A DNA stretch of 64,000 bases from positions 62,001 through 126,000 of the forward strand of contig JACOUO010000008.1 of NCBI GenBank assembly GCA_016177845.1, given 5' to 3'. Shown piece after piece: positions 18,446 through 27,508 of the stretch. The stretch is from Deltaproteobacteria bacterium. Lineage in GTDB: Bacteria > Desulfobacterota > GWC2-55-46. Under the pieces are notes generated by a model, which did not search any database, was not told where the DNA came from, and was given only the letters and a program-made list of their open reading frames with translations. Every line of letters begins with the position of its first letter. Positions within the stretch are counted from its first letter, which is position 1. A program made the translations under genes and the position numbers.

Positions 18446-19786
18446 TCAAGTAGTGCCTGTTCCAAAGACCCTGCCCCCCGCAACGTACATGGAAGCGAGA
18501 AAATTTAAAAAACCTACATAAAGATAATCGGGTGATGCGTTGATAGCCACCATAGTCGTTATAAGCGCTCCGCCCAGCCCGAATTTTACAATACGGCTAT
18601 TCTCAGGGTCCGTTATCCCTCTGCCTGAGCGTAAGACCTGATAACAGATATAAAACAGCAGGATTATCCCGATGATCCCTGTTTCAGCCATCCATTGTAT
18701 ATATGTGTTCATAGGCGGGAATCGTGAGGCGAGAAAGAGGCTTAAGAATACATCAGGCACAAGGAAATAGTTCACGGCTATATCCTTCAGGTAGCTGGGC
18801 ACAAAAAAGACGCTCTGCCCTATTCCAACCCCGGTCAGCATATGGTCAAAAAATATTGAGATGCCCGCGACCCATGAGGAGGTCCTTACATTGATATGGG
18901 AAAGTTGTCCTACCGTTTTGCGGAAGATAGCCTCGTATATTTCAGCCTGGAATATCAGCCCGAATACGGCAATGCCGACAAAAATCAGAAGCAGCCCTCT
19001 TTTGCCAAGGTGTTTCAAACTCAAAATGGAGAATGCGAGCAGTGCAGATAGAATCCATGCTGATGAAAATGTCGAGATAAGGTCAAGCGTTGCCACAACA
19101 GAGGCAGCCACAAAAAGCCACCTTGGGAACCAAAGCCTTTGATGACCCTTGTTGGCAAAGGCAATCGTGAGAAAATACCCGCTTACAATGACGCCTGCGA
19201 GAATGCTGGATTCGCCCAGGTACCCGCCTGTCCGTGAGAGCGTTTCAATATTGGATGGCCTCAACTCCCCTATTTCTATTCCCAGGAGAGAATGCAGCAT
19301 GAACTGTAAAAGCACATAAAGACAGACAATGAAATAAAACAGGAGGTAATAATTTATTGTTTTAAAAAAGCGTTCTTTGCTGTTCACGGTACAGATTATG
19401 AAATTCATGGCGAACAGGGAAAGCAGAAGACGGATAAGAAATGAGATGCCCCTGATATCAGGAGAGCTCAGGCCCTTTGCCCAGACATAAGCATACGCGT
19501 CCGCCGGAAAAGCCTTGGATGGGTCCAACTTGCTGATGAGCAGGGAAATCATGACCCAGAAGAAAAGGGCGAGCATGCCTTTCTGCACAGGGTGGCTTAC
19601 AATCGAGAACCTGCCCTTCAAAAGGCTATTCATCACGAAAACCACGCACATGAGAATAGCCACGAGCGAGGCGGTAGTTATCATATTTATCCTGATATAT
19701 GAAACAAGGAAGACCGAGATTACAAAAAGGATTATCAGGTTGAATTCTATGCCGTCGGTTTTTTTTGTTACTTTGAAAGTTTGCAT
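18446..19786 (-). CDS. O-antigen polymerase/ligase-like polytopic membrane protein
   Basis: The 446-residue protein is almost entirely hydrophobic helices with a large periplasmic loop in the C-terminal half (RKTVGQLSHINVRTSSWVAG...DHMLTGVGIG), the layout of Wzy polymerases and WaaL ligases. The GVGIGQSVF-like motif occurs often in the Wzy_C group. In this locus it is the best candidate for the polymerase acting on lipid-linked repeat units. Polymerase and ligase cannot be told apart from sequence alone. Confidence 0.75.
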   Translation of the reverse strand: MQTFKVTKKTDGIEFNLIILFVISVFLVSYIRINMITTASLVAILMCVVFVMNSLLKGRFSIVSHPVQKGMLALFFWVMISLLISKLDPSKAFPADAYAYVWAKGLSSPDIRGISFLIRLLLSLFAMNFIICTVNSKERFFKTINYYLLFYFIVCLYVLLQFMLHSLLGIEIGELRPSNIETLSRTGGYLGESSILAGVIVSGYFLTIAFANKGHQRLWFPRWLFVAASVVATLDLISTFSSAWILSALLAFSILSLKHLGKRGLLLIFVGIAVFGLIFQAEIYEAIFRKTVGQLSHINVRTSSWVAGISIFFDHMLTGVGIGQSVFFVPSYLKDIAVNYFLVPDVFLSLFLASRFPPMNTYIQWMAETGIIGIILLFYICYQVLRSGRGITDPENSRIVKFGLGGALITTMVAINASPDYLYVGFLNFLASMYVAGGRVFGTGTT

Positions 19787-19790
19787 GGCA

Positions 19791-20837
19791 TTAATTAAGC
19801 ACTCTGTTGTAAAAGCCTACAAGGTCTGCCGCAATCCTGTCCCTCGAATGGGCGGCAAGGTCATACGCGTAATTTATTTCCCCTTCAAAGGCCTCCATGG
19901 CAAAAAAGACCCTCTTTATCTCTTCCGGAGATATCTCATTAAGGATGAATTGCCTGGGGATATATGGCGTAATCGATGTTATGCTGGCATGGCAGACGAT
20001 TAACCTTTTGCAATACATGGTCTCAAGACATATCCTCGGCATGCCTTCTGATTTTGATGGCAGTATTACTCCCTTGCATTCAAGTATTTTAGAATATATC
20101 TCGCTGCTCGGCGCGCTCCCCATGTACTCGGCTTTTCCAAGGCCTGCCACCTTATCCTCGAACTCTTTCCCAAGCATATTCTGCCCCCAGATACGAAGCT
20201 CCAGCGGGTTTGAGGACTCCTCCAGGTACTTCCCGTATCCTTCAAGCAACTCCATTATCCCCTTGTTCAGGGCAATCGTTCCCATATAGGCTATCTGATG
20301 TTTTTTTTGAATATCCTTCCTTAATTCCTTGAATTCCATGGGTATCGGTATGTGCTCTTTTTTTTCTATCCAGTGATAGAATTCACCAAGCTCCCTGGAG
20401 CAGACCAGAAAATTATGGCTGAAGCCGAGGTTATCGTAGAACCTGTCCCTGATGTCTATTACCACTTTGGAACGTGTTGCCAACAGGACAAGCCATATAA
20501 TCCTCCCTATATATTTTGCGTAGACGTACCTTGCATGTATCTGCACAATATCTTTTCTGGTAAAAAGAATTGCGCCCATGATTATGAGATAATTCAGAAC
20601 CTGATTAAAAAACCTCTTATCTTTTTTTTCAGCCGAGTCATAGTTATAGAGCCTGTCATGGACCTTTACTGCACCGCCATAATTCGTGAAGCACCCCTTT
20701 TCCGTAAGCACCCTGACTTCGCTGATGCCGTGCTCTCGACCGTCTGCAAGCTCGCTAAGTATGTTGCTGTAGCAGACTGCCGCGCCCCCCGGATAAGGCG
20801 GCAATATCGAGACGATATATAGAACTTTCAGACCCAT
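19791..20837 (-). CDS. Family 4 (group 1) glycosyltransferase
   Basis: The 348-residue GT-B protein begins VLYIVSILPPYPGGAAVCYSN, with the glycine-rich acceptor-side loop. It ends with the retaining GT4 signature YMGTIALNKGIMELLEGY and the E-x7-E motif in SEGMPRICLETM. It overlaps the preceding SDR gene by ten bases. It adds one sugar of the repeat unit at the cytoplasmic face; the sugar is unknown. Confidence 0.85.
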   Translation of the reverse strand: MGLKVLYIVSILPPYPGGAAVCYSNILSELADGREHGISEVRVLTEKGCFTNYGGAVKVHDRLYNYDSAEKKDKRFFNQVLNYLIIMGAILFTRKDIVQIHARYVYAKYIGRIIWLVLLATRSKVVIDIRDRFYDNLGFSHNFLVCSRELGEFYHWIEKKEHIPIPMEFKELRKDIQKKHQIAYMGTIALNKGIMELLEGYGKYLEESSNPLELRIWGQNMLGKEFEDKVAGLGKAEYMGSAPSSEIYSKILECKGVILPSKSEGMPRICLETMYCKRLIVCHASITSITPYIPRQFILNEISPEEIKRVFFAMEAFEGEINYAYDLAAHSRDRIAADLVGFYNRVLN

Positions 20838-21814
20838 GATAAAAAACGGCTGTAATCCCTGCCGGACTCCTTTTTGAAATATTCAAATGTTTTCATTAAG
20901 CCTTCTTCGAGTTGATATTGCGGAGAAAACCCGAGCGTTTTTTTAGCCTTTGAAATATCCGCAAAACTTCTCTTCATGTCGCCTTTAAGCGAGCTTCTGT
21001 AATTGATTTTCACTTCATTACCGGTTTCGTTCTCAACGAGGCTTTTTATTTTTGAGACTAATTCATTTATACTGGTCTCCCTGCAGGTGGCTATCTGAAA
21101 GACCTCTCCGCCCACTTCCCCTTTAATCGATAAAATAATGGCTTCGGTAATGTCGTGCACATAAATAAAATCCCTCGTCTGGGTGCCGTCCCCGTTGACC
21201 TCAAGGAGCTGATTGGAGAGCGCCTGCCTGAAAAACTTCGCTACCACGCTGTTCTTATGGCCTGAATACGGTCCGTAGACATTGCCGAACCTGAGCGCAA
21301 CGGTTTTAAGCCCGTAAGTTCGGAAAAAAGCCGAGCAGTAACCTTCTCCGGCAAGCTTGCCTGCTCCGTAAGGCGATATGGGCCTTGGAGGTTTTTCTTC
21401 ATTTACAGGCGGTTCAGTATCGCCTGTTGAGGCGCCTGAAGATGCGAATATGAATCCTTTGACGCAATTTTGCCTTGCAGCCTCAAGCATATTAAAGGTG
21501 CTTATTACATTTGTTTCCATATCCCGCCTTGGGTCATCAACAGACTGGGAAACTCCGGCACTGGCAGCCAGATGGACTATTGCGTCCATCCCCTCCGAAT
21601 TTTCAATGCAGGCGCGGGGGTCCCTTGCGTCTGCCTGCACCAACTCCATCCTCGAGCCAGAGATTGATTTGCCGCAGGCCTCATGGAGATTAAAACTGGA
21701 GCCGGTTGAGAAGTTATCAAGTATCCTTATCCTGCAGGTCAAATCCTCTTTCAGGAGCCTTGCCGCAAGGTTAGCCCCTATGAAGCCGCAGCCTCCTGTA
21801 ATAAGCCATCTCAT
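20828..21814 (-). CDS. NAD-dependent sugar epimerase/dehydratase (SDR, UDP-glucose 4-epimerase group)
   Basis: The 328-residue extended SDR has WLITGGCGFIGANLAARL, ILDNFSTGSS, active-site FASSGAS and YGAGK (Tyr-x3-Lys), then RFGNVYGPYSG and a TRDFIYVHDI segment. These match the GalE/WbpP-like group that inverts or oxidises C4 of nucleotide-activated hexoses. It overlaps the sulfoquinovose synthase-like gene by four bases. A UDP-sugar substrate is likely but not proven. Confidence 0.82.
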   Translation of the reverse strand: MRWLITGGCGFIGANLAARLLKEDLTCRIRILDNFSTGSSFNLHEACGKSISGSRMELVQADARDPRACIENSEGMDAIVHLAASAGVSQSVDDPRRDMETNVISTFNMLEAARQNCVKGFIFASSGASTGDTEPPVNEEKPPRPISPYGAGKLAGEGYCSAFFRTYGLKTVALRFGNVYGPYSGHKNSVVAKFFRQALSNQLLEVNGDGTQTRDFIYVHDITEAIILSIKGEVGGEVFQIATCRETSINELVSKIKSLVENETGNEVKINYRSSLKGDMKRSFADISKAKKTLGFSPQYQLEEGLMKTFEYFKKESGRDYSRFLSWV

Positions 21815-22965
21815 GCGGCTCTCCAGCTGACCCTTGGCATGATCTTGCCGATATCAATGCGATTTTTGTATTTGATTACCTTGCTCATCATGCCGCGCAG
21901 CACCTCATCAGTCATATAAGCAGGTTTTAAGCTCAGTTTTAGAAGCCCGTCATGACGCACATTATAGTAATGCTCTTCCTTCTCCTTGCGCGGGTTCTCA
22001 ATTGACATTATTTTCACATTGAGCTTCATTTGATTCCCGACGCGGCTTATCTTTTCCGCAATTTCATTGACACTGAATTTCTCGGTAAACTGATTAAAGA
22101 TACGAAGCTCCCCTTTTTTAGGCGGGTTCTTCATCACCAGCTCCACACACTGAATGGTATCGTTGATATTTATGTATCCGCGTATCTGTTCGCCTTTGCC
22201 GTATACGGTAAGAGGCACGCCTGCAACAGCCTGGACAAGAAACCTGTTTACAACAGTGCCGAATATGTCATCGTAGTGAAAGTTGGGAAATAATCTTTCA
22301 TCAAGTTCTGCCTCTTCCGTAGAGACCCCGTACACAGGCCCCTGCATCAGGTCTGTGACGCGTATGCCGTAGGTGCGCACATAGAACCAAAGCAGGTCAG
22401 TGTCAAGTACCTTGGTTGTATGGTAAAGGCTTCCTGCCTGGCGCGGATAAAGAAAGGTCTCCTTTCTTCCGTTCCGTTCTATTTCTATCCATCCTTCCTC
22501 GATGTCTATATTTGGAGTCCCGTATTCGCCCATGGTGCCGAGCTTTATTATGTGGCATTCAGGCGCGTGCTCCATCACAGCCCATATCAAATTAAAGGTG
22601 GTATTGATATTATTATTGAGCGTCTTTCTGGCACAGTCGTAATTTATCATTGAATACGGGGCAGAGGGCTGCTCCGCGTAATGAACGACCGCTTCCGGCC
22701 TGAGGTCCTTAAATATTGCGGAAAGCATTCCATAATCTGTGCAGTCTCCTATCTCGACACGGATCCGGTGACCGGAAATCGAATGGAATATATCGGCCCT
22801 TTTAAAAAGTTCAGGATTGGGCAATAGCGCTTCTGAGCCGGTTTCAACGGCAATCTTTCTTCTGAGATAATTATCGATAACAGTGACATCATGTCCCCTT
22901 GAGGCAAATGCCATTGCTGTCGGCCATCCAAGATATCCGTCTCCGCCCAATATCAAGACTCTCAT
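21811..22965 (-). CDS. UDP-sulfoquinovose synthase-like protein (SQD1/Agl3 family)
   Basis: The 384-residue SDR carries sequence blocks diagnostic of SQD1: LILGGDGYLGWPTAMAFA, DNYLRRKIAVETGSE, AEQPSAPYSMI, KLGTMGEYGTPNIDIEEGW, and the catalytic YHTTK within YPRQAGSLYHTTKVLD, followed by MQGPVYGV. SQD1 converts UDP-glucose and sulfite into UDP-sulfoquinovose; archaeal Agl3 does so for protein glycans. In this polysaccharide locus it suggests a sulfonated sugar in the polymer. The local block matches are strong, but I cannot confirm every catalytic residue by alignment. Confidence 0.82.
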   Translation of the reverse strand: MRVLILGGDGYLGWPTAMAFASRGHDVTVIDNYLRRKIAVETGSEALLPNPELFKRADIFHSISGHRIRVEIGDCTDYGMLSAIFKDLRPEAVVHYAEQPSAPYSMINYDCARKTLNNNINTTFNLIWAVMEHAPECHIIKLGTMGEYGTPNIDIEEGWIEIERNGRKETFLYPRQAGSLYHTTKVLDTDLLWFYVRTYGIRVTDLMQGPVYGVSTEEAELDERLFPNFHYDDIFGTVVNRFLVQAVAGVPLTVYGKGEQIRGYININDTIQCVELVMKNPPKKGELRIFNQFTEKFSVNEIAEKISRVGNQMKLNVKIMSIENPRKEKEEHYYNVRHDGLLKLSLKPAYMTDEVLRGMMSKVIKYKNRIDIGKIMPRVSWRAA

Positions 22966-23033
22966 GAAGCTCTCCTTATTTTTGACTGTTGCCTGCTAAA
23001 CCTTATGCTCATGCTTTCAACTTTTCGGATCCC

Positions 23034-24032
23034 TTATGCCCCGAGCAGGCCCTGAAAAAAACCGTATGTCCTGTTGATCTGTCTTTTTATGTCTCCTGTT
23101 CTCAAATTAACCGCGAACTCATCGCCTCCATTGCCTGAAAATTTAATCCTCCTCAGAAGGAGCAAATTATCGCCGGTGCGGTTAAATCCGCTGAAAGAGG
23201 TTACAGCAGCCTCAAAACCAGCGCGCTTTACTGACTCAACCGCTTCAGCCGATATATCTTTTCTTTCCCCGAACGGATAGGAAAAAAACCGTATCCTCCT
23301 GCCAAGTTCATCTTCAAGCCTGCGCTTGCCTGCACCGATTTCATCAAGCCCGCCTTTGGAAAGCACAGGATGCGTTTGGGTATGGCCCCCGACCTCAACA
23401 TAACCGCTGTTTGCCAGGCTTCTCAACTCTCTCCAATCCGCAAAACTATTTCCCGCGGGCCTGCTATACGCCTGTGTTCTTAATCCTGCAAAAAGCTCTT
23501 CCGGGCTGAGGCCGGAATATTTTATTTTATTTGACATGTATGAAATAAATCTGCGGCGGCCTGGATCTGACACAAGATCAAGCTTAAGATTCTCAAAAGT
23601 AATTTCCCTCATTGTCATCGCCATATGCTGCAGCTCATCCCACCATGGGATCAGCAGATTGTTATCTATGAAAGCGGTTGATATAAAAATGGTTGCCGGT
23701 ATTGAATGCCTCCTGAAAATAGCCAATCCGAGCCTGGCCACATCCGCATAACCGTCATCAAACGTAACTGCCGAATAAAGTCTGTCAGGCTCTTGCCCTT
23801 TCTTTACTTTTTTTACGATTTCGGAAAGAGGTATGACGCTGCCCAGTTCGCGCAGATACTCCATCTGTTCCGAGAAACTGACAGTATCTACTGATAGGCT
23901 CGAAGGCGGGCATGAACCTGTCTCATGCAGCCGGTGGTACAGGAGTATCGCGTAGCCTTTCGGCGCCGGACGCATCCTGCTTATAATGGTAAGTCCGCCT
24001 TTTATCATATTGTTAATGTGCGATATCGACAT
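23034..24032 (-). CDS. Polysaccharide deacetylase family protein (NodB domain)
   Basis: The 332-residue protein has the carbohydrate esterase 4 motifs AVTFDDGYADV (metal and base aspartates, near residue 88) and GGHTQTHPVLS (metal-binding histidines), then FSYPFGERKDIS. No clear signal peptide is present. The start overlaps the acyltransferase gene by 20 bases. Similar proteins sit in PEP-CTERM-type exopolysaccharide loci next to FemAB-like proteins. It probably removes N-acetyl groups from the polymer or its precursor. Confidence 0.82.
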   Translation of the reverse strand: MSISHINNMIKGGLTIISRMRPAPKGYAILLYHRLHETGSCPPSSLSVDTVSFSEQMEYLRELGSVIPLSEIVKKVKKGQEPDRLYSAVTFDDGYADVARLGLAIFRRHSIPATIFISTAFIDNNLLIPWWDELQHMAMTMREITFENLKLDLVSDPGRRRFISYMSNKIKYSGLSPEELFAGLRTQAYSRPAGNSFADWRELRSLANSGYVEVGGHTQTHPVLSKGGLDEIGAGKRRLEDELGRRIRFFSYPFGERKDISAEAVESVKRAGFEAAVTSFSGFNRTGDNLLLLRRIKFSGNGGDEFAVNLRTGDIKRQINRTYGFFQGLLGA

Positions 24033-25152
24033 ATCCTGCCATTTGCCTCGCGGGCTTGAGCTGCCTGTACAAACCGCCGAAGTTATAAAGGAACCAGGGT
24101 TTTATGGTTATAAGCCATGAGTACTGAAGAGACCATGCTTTGGAGCAGGTATATGAGTTCGTCTCGACACTCGTTGTGCTCCACATGAGCTTGTATTCCT
24201 CATTACCCTGAAGAAAATCTATCCCTTTCCAGCCTTTCCCTAAGCCGTGCTCAATCAACATATGCAAATGCACTTTTCCCGGAGACTGCCTCTCAAAAGC
24301 CATATTGTATGCAGGCATGTACCAGAGGAGCCAACCGCTGGAAAGAAAACCCAGATGCATGCTGATGACCTCTGTCCCGCATGTGAGATAGGAGAAATGA
24401 AGCTGATTTTCATGGAGTTCATCAGCAAGATTCCTACAAAACTGCCTCATTTCAGGGTCAAGGAACTTCATATTGAATTTCCTTGTCTCCCACTGTGCCG
24501 TATGCATCTCGAAAAAAACCGGTAAAATCTCAAGTATCTCTTTTTTCCTGCCTGGAATATGGAGGCGGAGTTCGCCTTTTTCTTCAAGCCTTCTCCTCTG
24601 CCTTCTTAGGTCCGTCCTCAGTGATTTTTTCCAGGCCTTTTCAACAGAGCCATAATCAGGGCCGAATTCAAGCATAGGGCAAACAGAAGTCTTGCAGTCT
24701 GCCCTGATGTTTTTCTCATTTATTAGATTGGCAATAGCGGATGAAGCAGGGTGGCCTGAGGGAAGATGAGGGAACTGAAGTATGATGTTTCTGCCGGTCC
24801 TTTTTAAAATATCCGATAAGACTTTTTCAATAAAAACTTCCTCAAAGCCGGTCTTCACGGCAGGCAGGCAATAATCAGCGCTGGCCCCGGAAAGGGTCTC
24901 CAGGATGGTACTGTAGAAATTTTTAACAGAGGACCTTTTGAGACAGAAGGGCCACACGCCTATGAGATGCCCGTCTTGGTAGCCTGAATATATAAGCAGC
25001 TTACTCGTGCCTCCGAACGCATTCCACCAGGCCCTGTGCCATGCGTCGCCTGAGAAAAGGTGCAGCTTCTGTTCCTCTACAATCCTCTCCCATCCTTTTC
25101 TTAATGAGCGGAAAGTCTCCGGAGAATCGTGTACTTCAACTCTGATGGACAT
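24013..25152 (-). CDS. FemAB/BcsL-type GNAT acyltransferase
   Basis: The 379-residue protein matches the Acetyltransf_6 (CelD/BcsL) layout found in cellulose and exopolysaccharide clusters. It has an N-terminal FRSLRKGWERIVEEQ segment and KSLRTDLRRQRRRLEEKGEL in the middle. A C-terminal GNAT-like half follows (EVISMHLGFLSSGWLLWYMPAYN, GWKGIDFLQGNEEYKLMW). It presumably acylates a sugar amino or hydroxyl group. The neighbouring deacetylase suggests that acyl groups on the polymer are exchanged or trimmed. Confidence 0.75.
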   Translation of the reverse strand: MSIRVEVHDSPETFRSLRKGWERIVEEQKLHLFSGDAWHRAWWNAFGGTSKLLIYSGYQDGHLIGVWPFCLKRSSVKNFYSTILETLSGASADYCLPAVKTGFEEVFIEKVLSDILKRTGRNIILQFPHLPSGHPASSAIANLINEKNIRADCKTSVCPMLEFGPDYGSVEKAWKKSLRTDLRRQRRRLEEKGELRLHIPGRKKEILEILPVFFEMHTAQWETRKFNMKFLDPEMRQFCRNLADELHENQLHFSYLTCGTEVISMHLGFLSSGWLLWYMPAYNMAFERQSPGKVHLHMLIEHGLGKGWKGIDFLQGNEEYKLMWSTTSVETNSYTCSKAWSLQYSWLITIKPWFLYNFGGLYRQLKPARQMAGYVDIAH

Positions 25153-25160
25153 AAGATTTT

Positions 25161-26132
25161 TTAAACCGTAAAAACTATAAGCCTGCGCCAGATATCTACC
25201 GCGCTGTCATGATTCCTGCTGACATATAAAGGCAAGGTGGGCCATGGGCTTACCTTAAAACCTTTTTTTAAATAATATGACAGCCATTTATCCCTTTGAA
25301 AAACATACATCGGACAGCCTGAAGGGACCGTCTCATGGTCGAGCTCCTTGACAGGCACAAAACCCTTTGGCTCAAGCCGCTCAACCCATTTGCGGTAATT
25401 TGCCCTCCTGCGCTCCGCCTCTCTGCCGTATCGGTATGACAGAAGCACAGACATGCTCCATGCATCCGCGCTGAAATCCATTGCCTCTTGTTCAGTTGAG
25501 CCGTGGGCGAGCAGATTCAGTTCCCTTTTTCTTAACCTGCTAAACGGAACAGAGTGCCTTGCTTCCAAAAGCTTAAAAAATGTGGCCAGCCTCCTTGTCC
25601 TTTTCTCCTCAGGGAGCGATTGGCTCGCAAGCCTGATATCATCAAGGAAGCCTTTACCAACCGGCCTGTTTACCAGAAGCGCAGCGCCGTTTACCACCGG
25701 TATGAGTTTTCTGAAGCTCAATATTGATATGTCCCCCTGCAGGCCGAGAAAACTTCCTTCCGACCTGCTCAAAAAACTATGGGCGTTGTCCTCAATCAAA
25801 TAGAGCCCATGCCTGTCGCAGATTTCCCTCAGTTTTTTCATTTCCTGGGGGAAACCAAAATAGTTAACGGCAAGAATTGCCTTTGTCTTTTTTCTGATAA
25901 GTCCGGAGATGCTTTCAAAATCAGGCTCAAGGCTCTCGTTCACCCTGTAGAACCTGACATTGATGCCGAGCCTTGTGCAGGGCACCATCATGACATCACA
26001 TATCAGGTCCGGATAAAGCACCTCATCACCATTTTGCAGGCCCAGATATCTGAAGCCATATTCAAGGGCAGTCCTTGCATAGCCGAAAAAAACGGCTTCA
26101 CGGCCTGTACATATATCATTAAGGCTGAACAT
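25161..26132 (-). CDS. Divergent DegT/DnrJ/EryC1/StrS-family protein
   Basis: The protein (323 residues from the ATG at 26132) shows the fold-type I aminotransferase pattern: REAVFFGYARTALEYG, GDEVLYPDLICD, AILAVNYFGFPQEM and LIEDNAHSFLS. A lysine sits in SFRKLIPVVNGAAL at the expected PLP position. The usual glycine-rich TGEGG after the lysine is missing, so it may be a specialised or non-classical member. I chose 26132 rather than 26174 because the longer form would overlap the glycosyltransferase gene by 56 bases. Function is uncertain. Confidence 0.7.
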   Translation of the reverse strand: MFSLNDICTGREAVFFGYARTALEYGFRYLGLQNGDEVLYPDLICDVMMVPCTRLGINVRFYRVNESLEPDFESISGLIRKKTKAILAVNYFGFPQEMKKLREICDRHGLYLIEDNAHSFLSRSEGSFLGLQGDISILSFRKLIPVVNGAALLVNRPVGKGFLDDIRLASQSLPEEKRTRRLATFFKLLEARHSVPFSRLRKRELNLLAHGSTEQEAMDFSADAWSMSVLLSYRYGREAERRRANYRKWVERLEPKGFVPVKELDHETVPSGCPMYVFQRDKWLSYYLKKGFKVSPWPTLPLYVSRNHDSAVDIWRRLIVFTV

Positions 26133-27066
26133 AACCGCTGCGCTGCCTGTAATACCCCAGGAAGGCGTCTGCAAATCTGTACGGCAGAAAAGATATCATA
26201 TACAATGCAAGCGACCTGGAGTCCTTGGTCAGATAAGGCCTAAGCGAACTGCGAAGCCTGAGGTCCCCCCTCTTCCAGCCGTTCACAAATTTTTGTTTTG
26301 CTATCTTAATCCTGAAGGATTCGACTTCATCTTTGTATTCCTCCTCAAAGCCGGGGAATATCTTCAGATATTTATCGAGCATCATCTGGCTTTCAATAGC
26401 GAAAAGCTCCTGCTTTTTCCATGTGAAGCTGCCTGCGTGGACACGCCATTTCGCAAGCGGCTCATCTATGTAATCGGCCTCCCATCCATAGGCTATCCTT
26501 ATGAAAAGGTCAGCCTCTTCATTCATGCTAAGCCTCTCATCAAAGCGCTCCGGGAGCCCTCTAAGGGCTTTTGTTCTAAGTACAACCGTTTCCATGGAAA
26601 GAAAGTAATTTGCCAGCAGGTCTTTGAATATCATGCCCCTTGGCGGCTTGCTCTTAAGGTATATCTGGCGCTCATCCCCCCTGTGGTTGAAAAATACCGT
26701 GTCTGAATATACAAGCCCTAAAGCAGGGTTAAGATCAAAAAGTTTTATCTGTTTTTCCAGCTTCTCCGGCATCCAGATATCGTCGCAGTCCAGGAAAGCT
26801 ATAAATTCGCCTTTGGCCTGCTCTATGGCCCAGTTCCTGGCCTTGCCAAGGGACACTGTCTCTGGGCTCCTGAAATACCTGAGCTTCCCGTCATAGCTGT
26901 GGGCTATTGCGGCGCTTTCATCGGTAGAGGCATTGTCCCAGAAAATTATCTCCCAGTCGCCGCAGGTCTGCGCGTAAACGCTGTCTATCGATTCCCTGAG
27001 GTACTCAGCACTGTTCAGGCAATTCATTATGACGCTTGTTCTTGGCTGGCTTCTCTCAGCAGGCAT
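26119..27066 (-). CDS. Family 2 glycosyltransferase
   Basis: A cytoplasmic GT-A enzyme of 315 residues from the ATG at 27066. It has SVIMNCLNSAEYLRESIDSV, FWDNASTDESA and the metal-binding AFLDCDDIWMPEKL (DxD-like), then ERLSMNEEADLFIRI near the catalytic base. No membrane helices are visible. The ORF-track start (27099) would extend further into the cupin gene. It lies between nucleotide-sugar genes and the divergent DegT gene. Sugar specificity cannot be assigned. Confidence 0.85.
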   Translation of the reverse strand: MPAERSQPRTSVIMNCLNSAEYLRESIDSVYAQTCGDWEIIFWDNASTDESAAIAHSYDGKLRYFRSPETVSLGKARNWAIEQAKGEFIAFLDCDDIWMPEKLEKQIKLFDLNPALGLVYSDTVFFNHRGDERQIYLKSKPPRGMIFKDLLANYFLSMETVVLRTKALRGLPERFDERLSMNEEADLFIRIAYGWEADYIDEPLAKWRVHAGSFTWKKQELFAIESQMMLDKYLKIFPGFEEEYKDEVESFRIKIAKQKFVNGWKRGDLRLRSSLRPYLTKDSRSLALYMISFLPYRFADAFLGYYRQRSGYVQP

Positions 27067-27508
27067 CCGCAATCCCCCAATCGTATTTAATAACTGCATT
27101 TTGTATTTCCAGACGCTCTGATTCTTCAGGGCTGTGAGCCATATCGGTACAGTTGGCTATAAGAGCCGGCACTTCGGATATCCCTGTAAACCCGTACCAT
27201 AACAGCGGAGGTATCCGTATCAGTTTATAGTCGCTTTCACCTGTCTCAATTACCTCGATAGTCCCTCGCGTTCCCGATGCACTGCGGTCGTCATAGATGA
27301 CGAGCCTTATCGTGCCGACCGGAACAGCGAAGTGCTGGGTCATTTTCAGGTGCCTTTTCCATGCCTTTATTTTCCCCGGGTTTACGACAGAGAAATAAAT
27401 TTCGCCAAAGCTCCCGAACAGCGGAGAGTCAACCCTAAGCATATGCAATACCTTGCCCCTGTTGTCCTCAATTTGCCTGAGGGGCACGATCCTGAGGCCT
27501 TCAATCAT
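27056..27508 (-). CDS. RmlC-like cupin sugar epimerase/isomerase
   Basis: The 150-residue protein starts at an ATG that overlaps the CDP-glucose dehydratase stop as ATGA; the ORF-track start 123 bases upstream lies inside the other gene and is rejected. The sequence has the dTDP-4-dehydrorhamnose 3,5-epimerase-like pattern: EDNRGKVLHML, GEIYFSVVNPGKIKAWKRH (with the active-site His), LVIYDDRSASGTRG and IPPLLWYGFTG. Next to RfbF and RfbG it probably epimerises C3 and/or C5 of CDP-4-keto-6-deoxyglucose. This substrate is inferred. Confidence 0.75.
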   Translation of the reverse strand: MIEGLRIVPLRQIEDNRGKVLHMLRVDSPLFGSFGEIYFSVVNPGKIKAWKRHLKMTQHFAVPVGTIRLVIYDDRSASGTRGTIEVIETGESDYKLIRIPPLLWYGFTGISEVPALIANCTDMAHSPEESERLEIQNAVIKYDWGIADAC

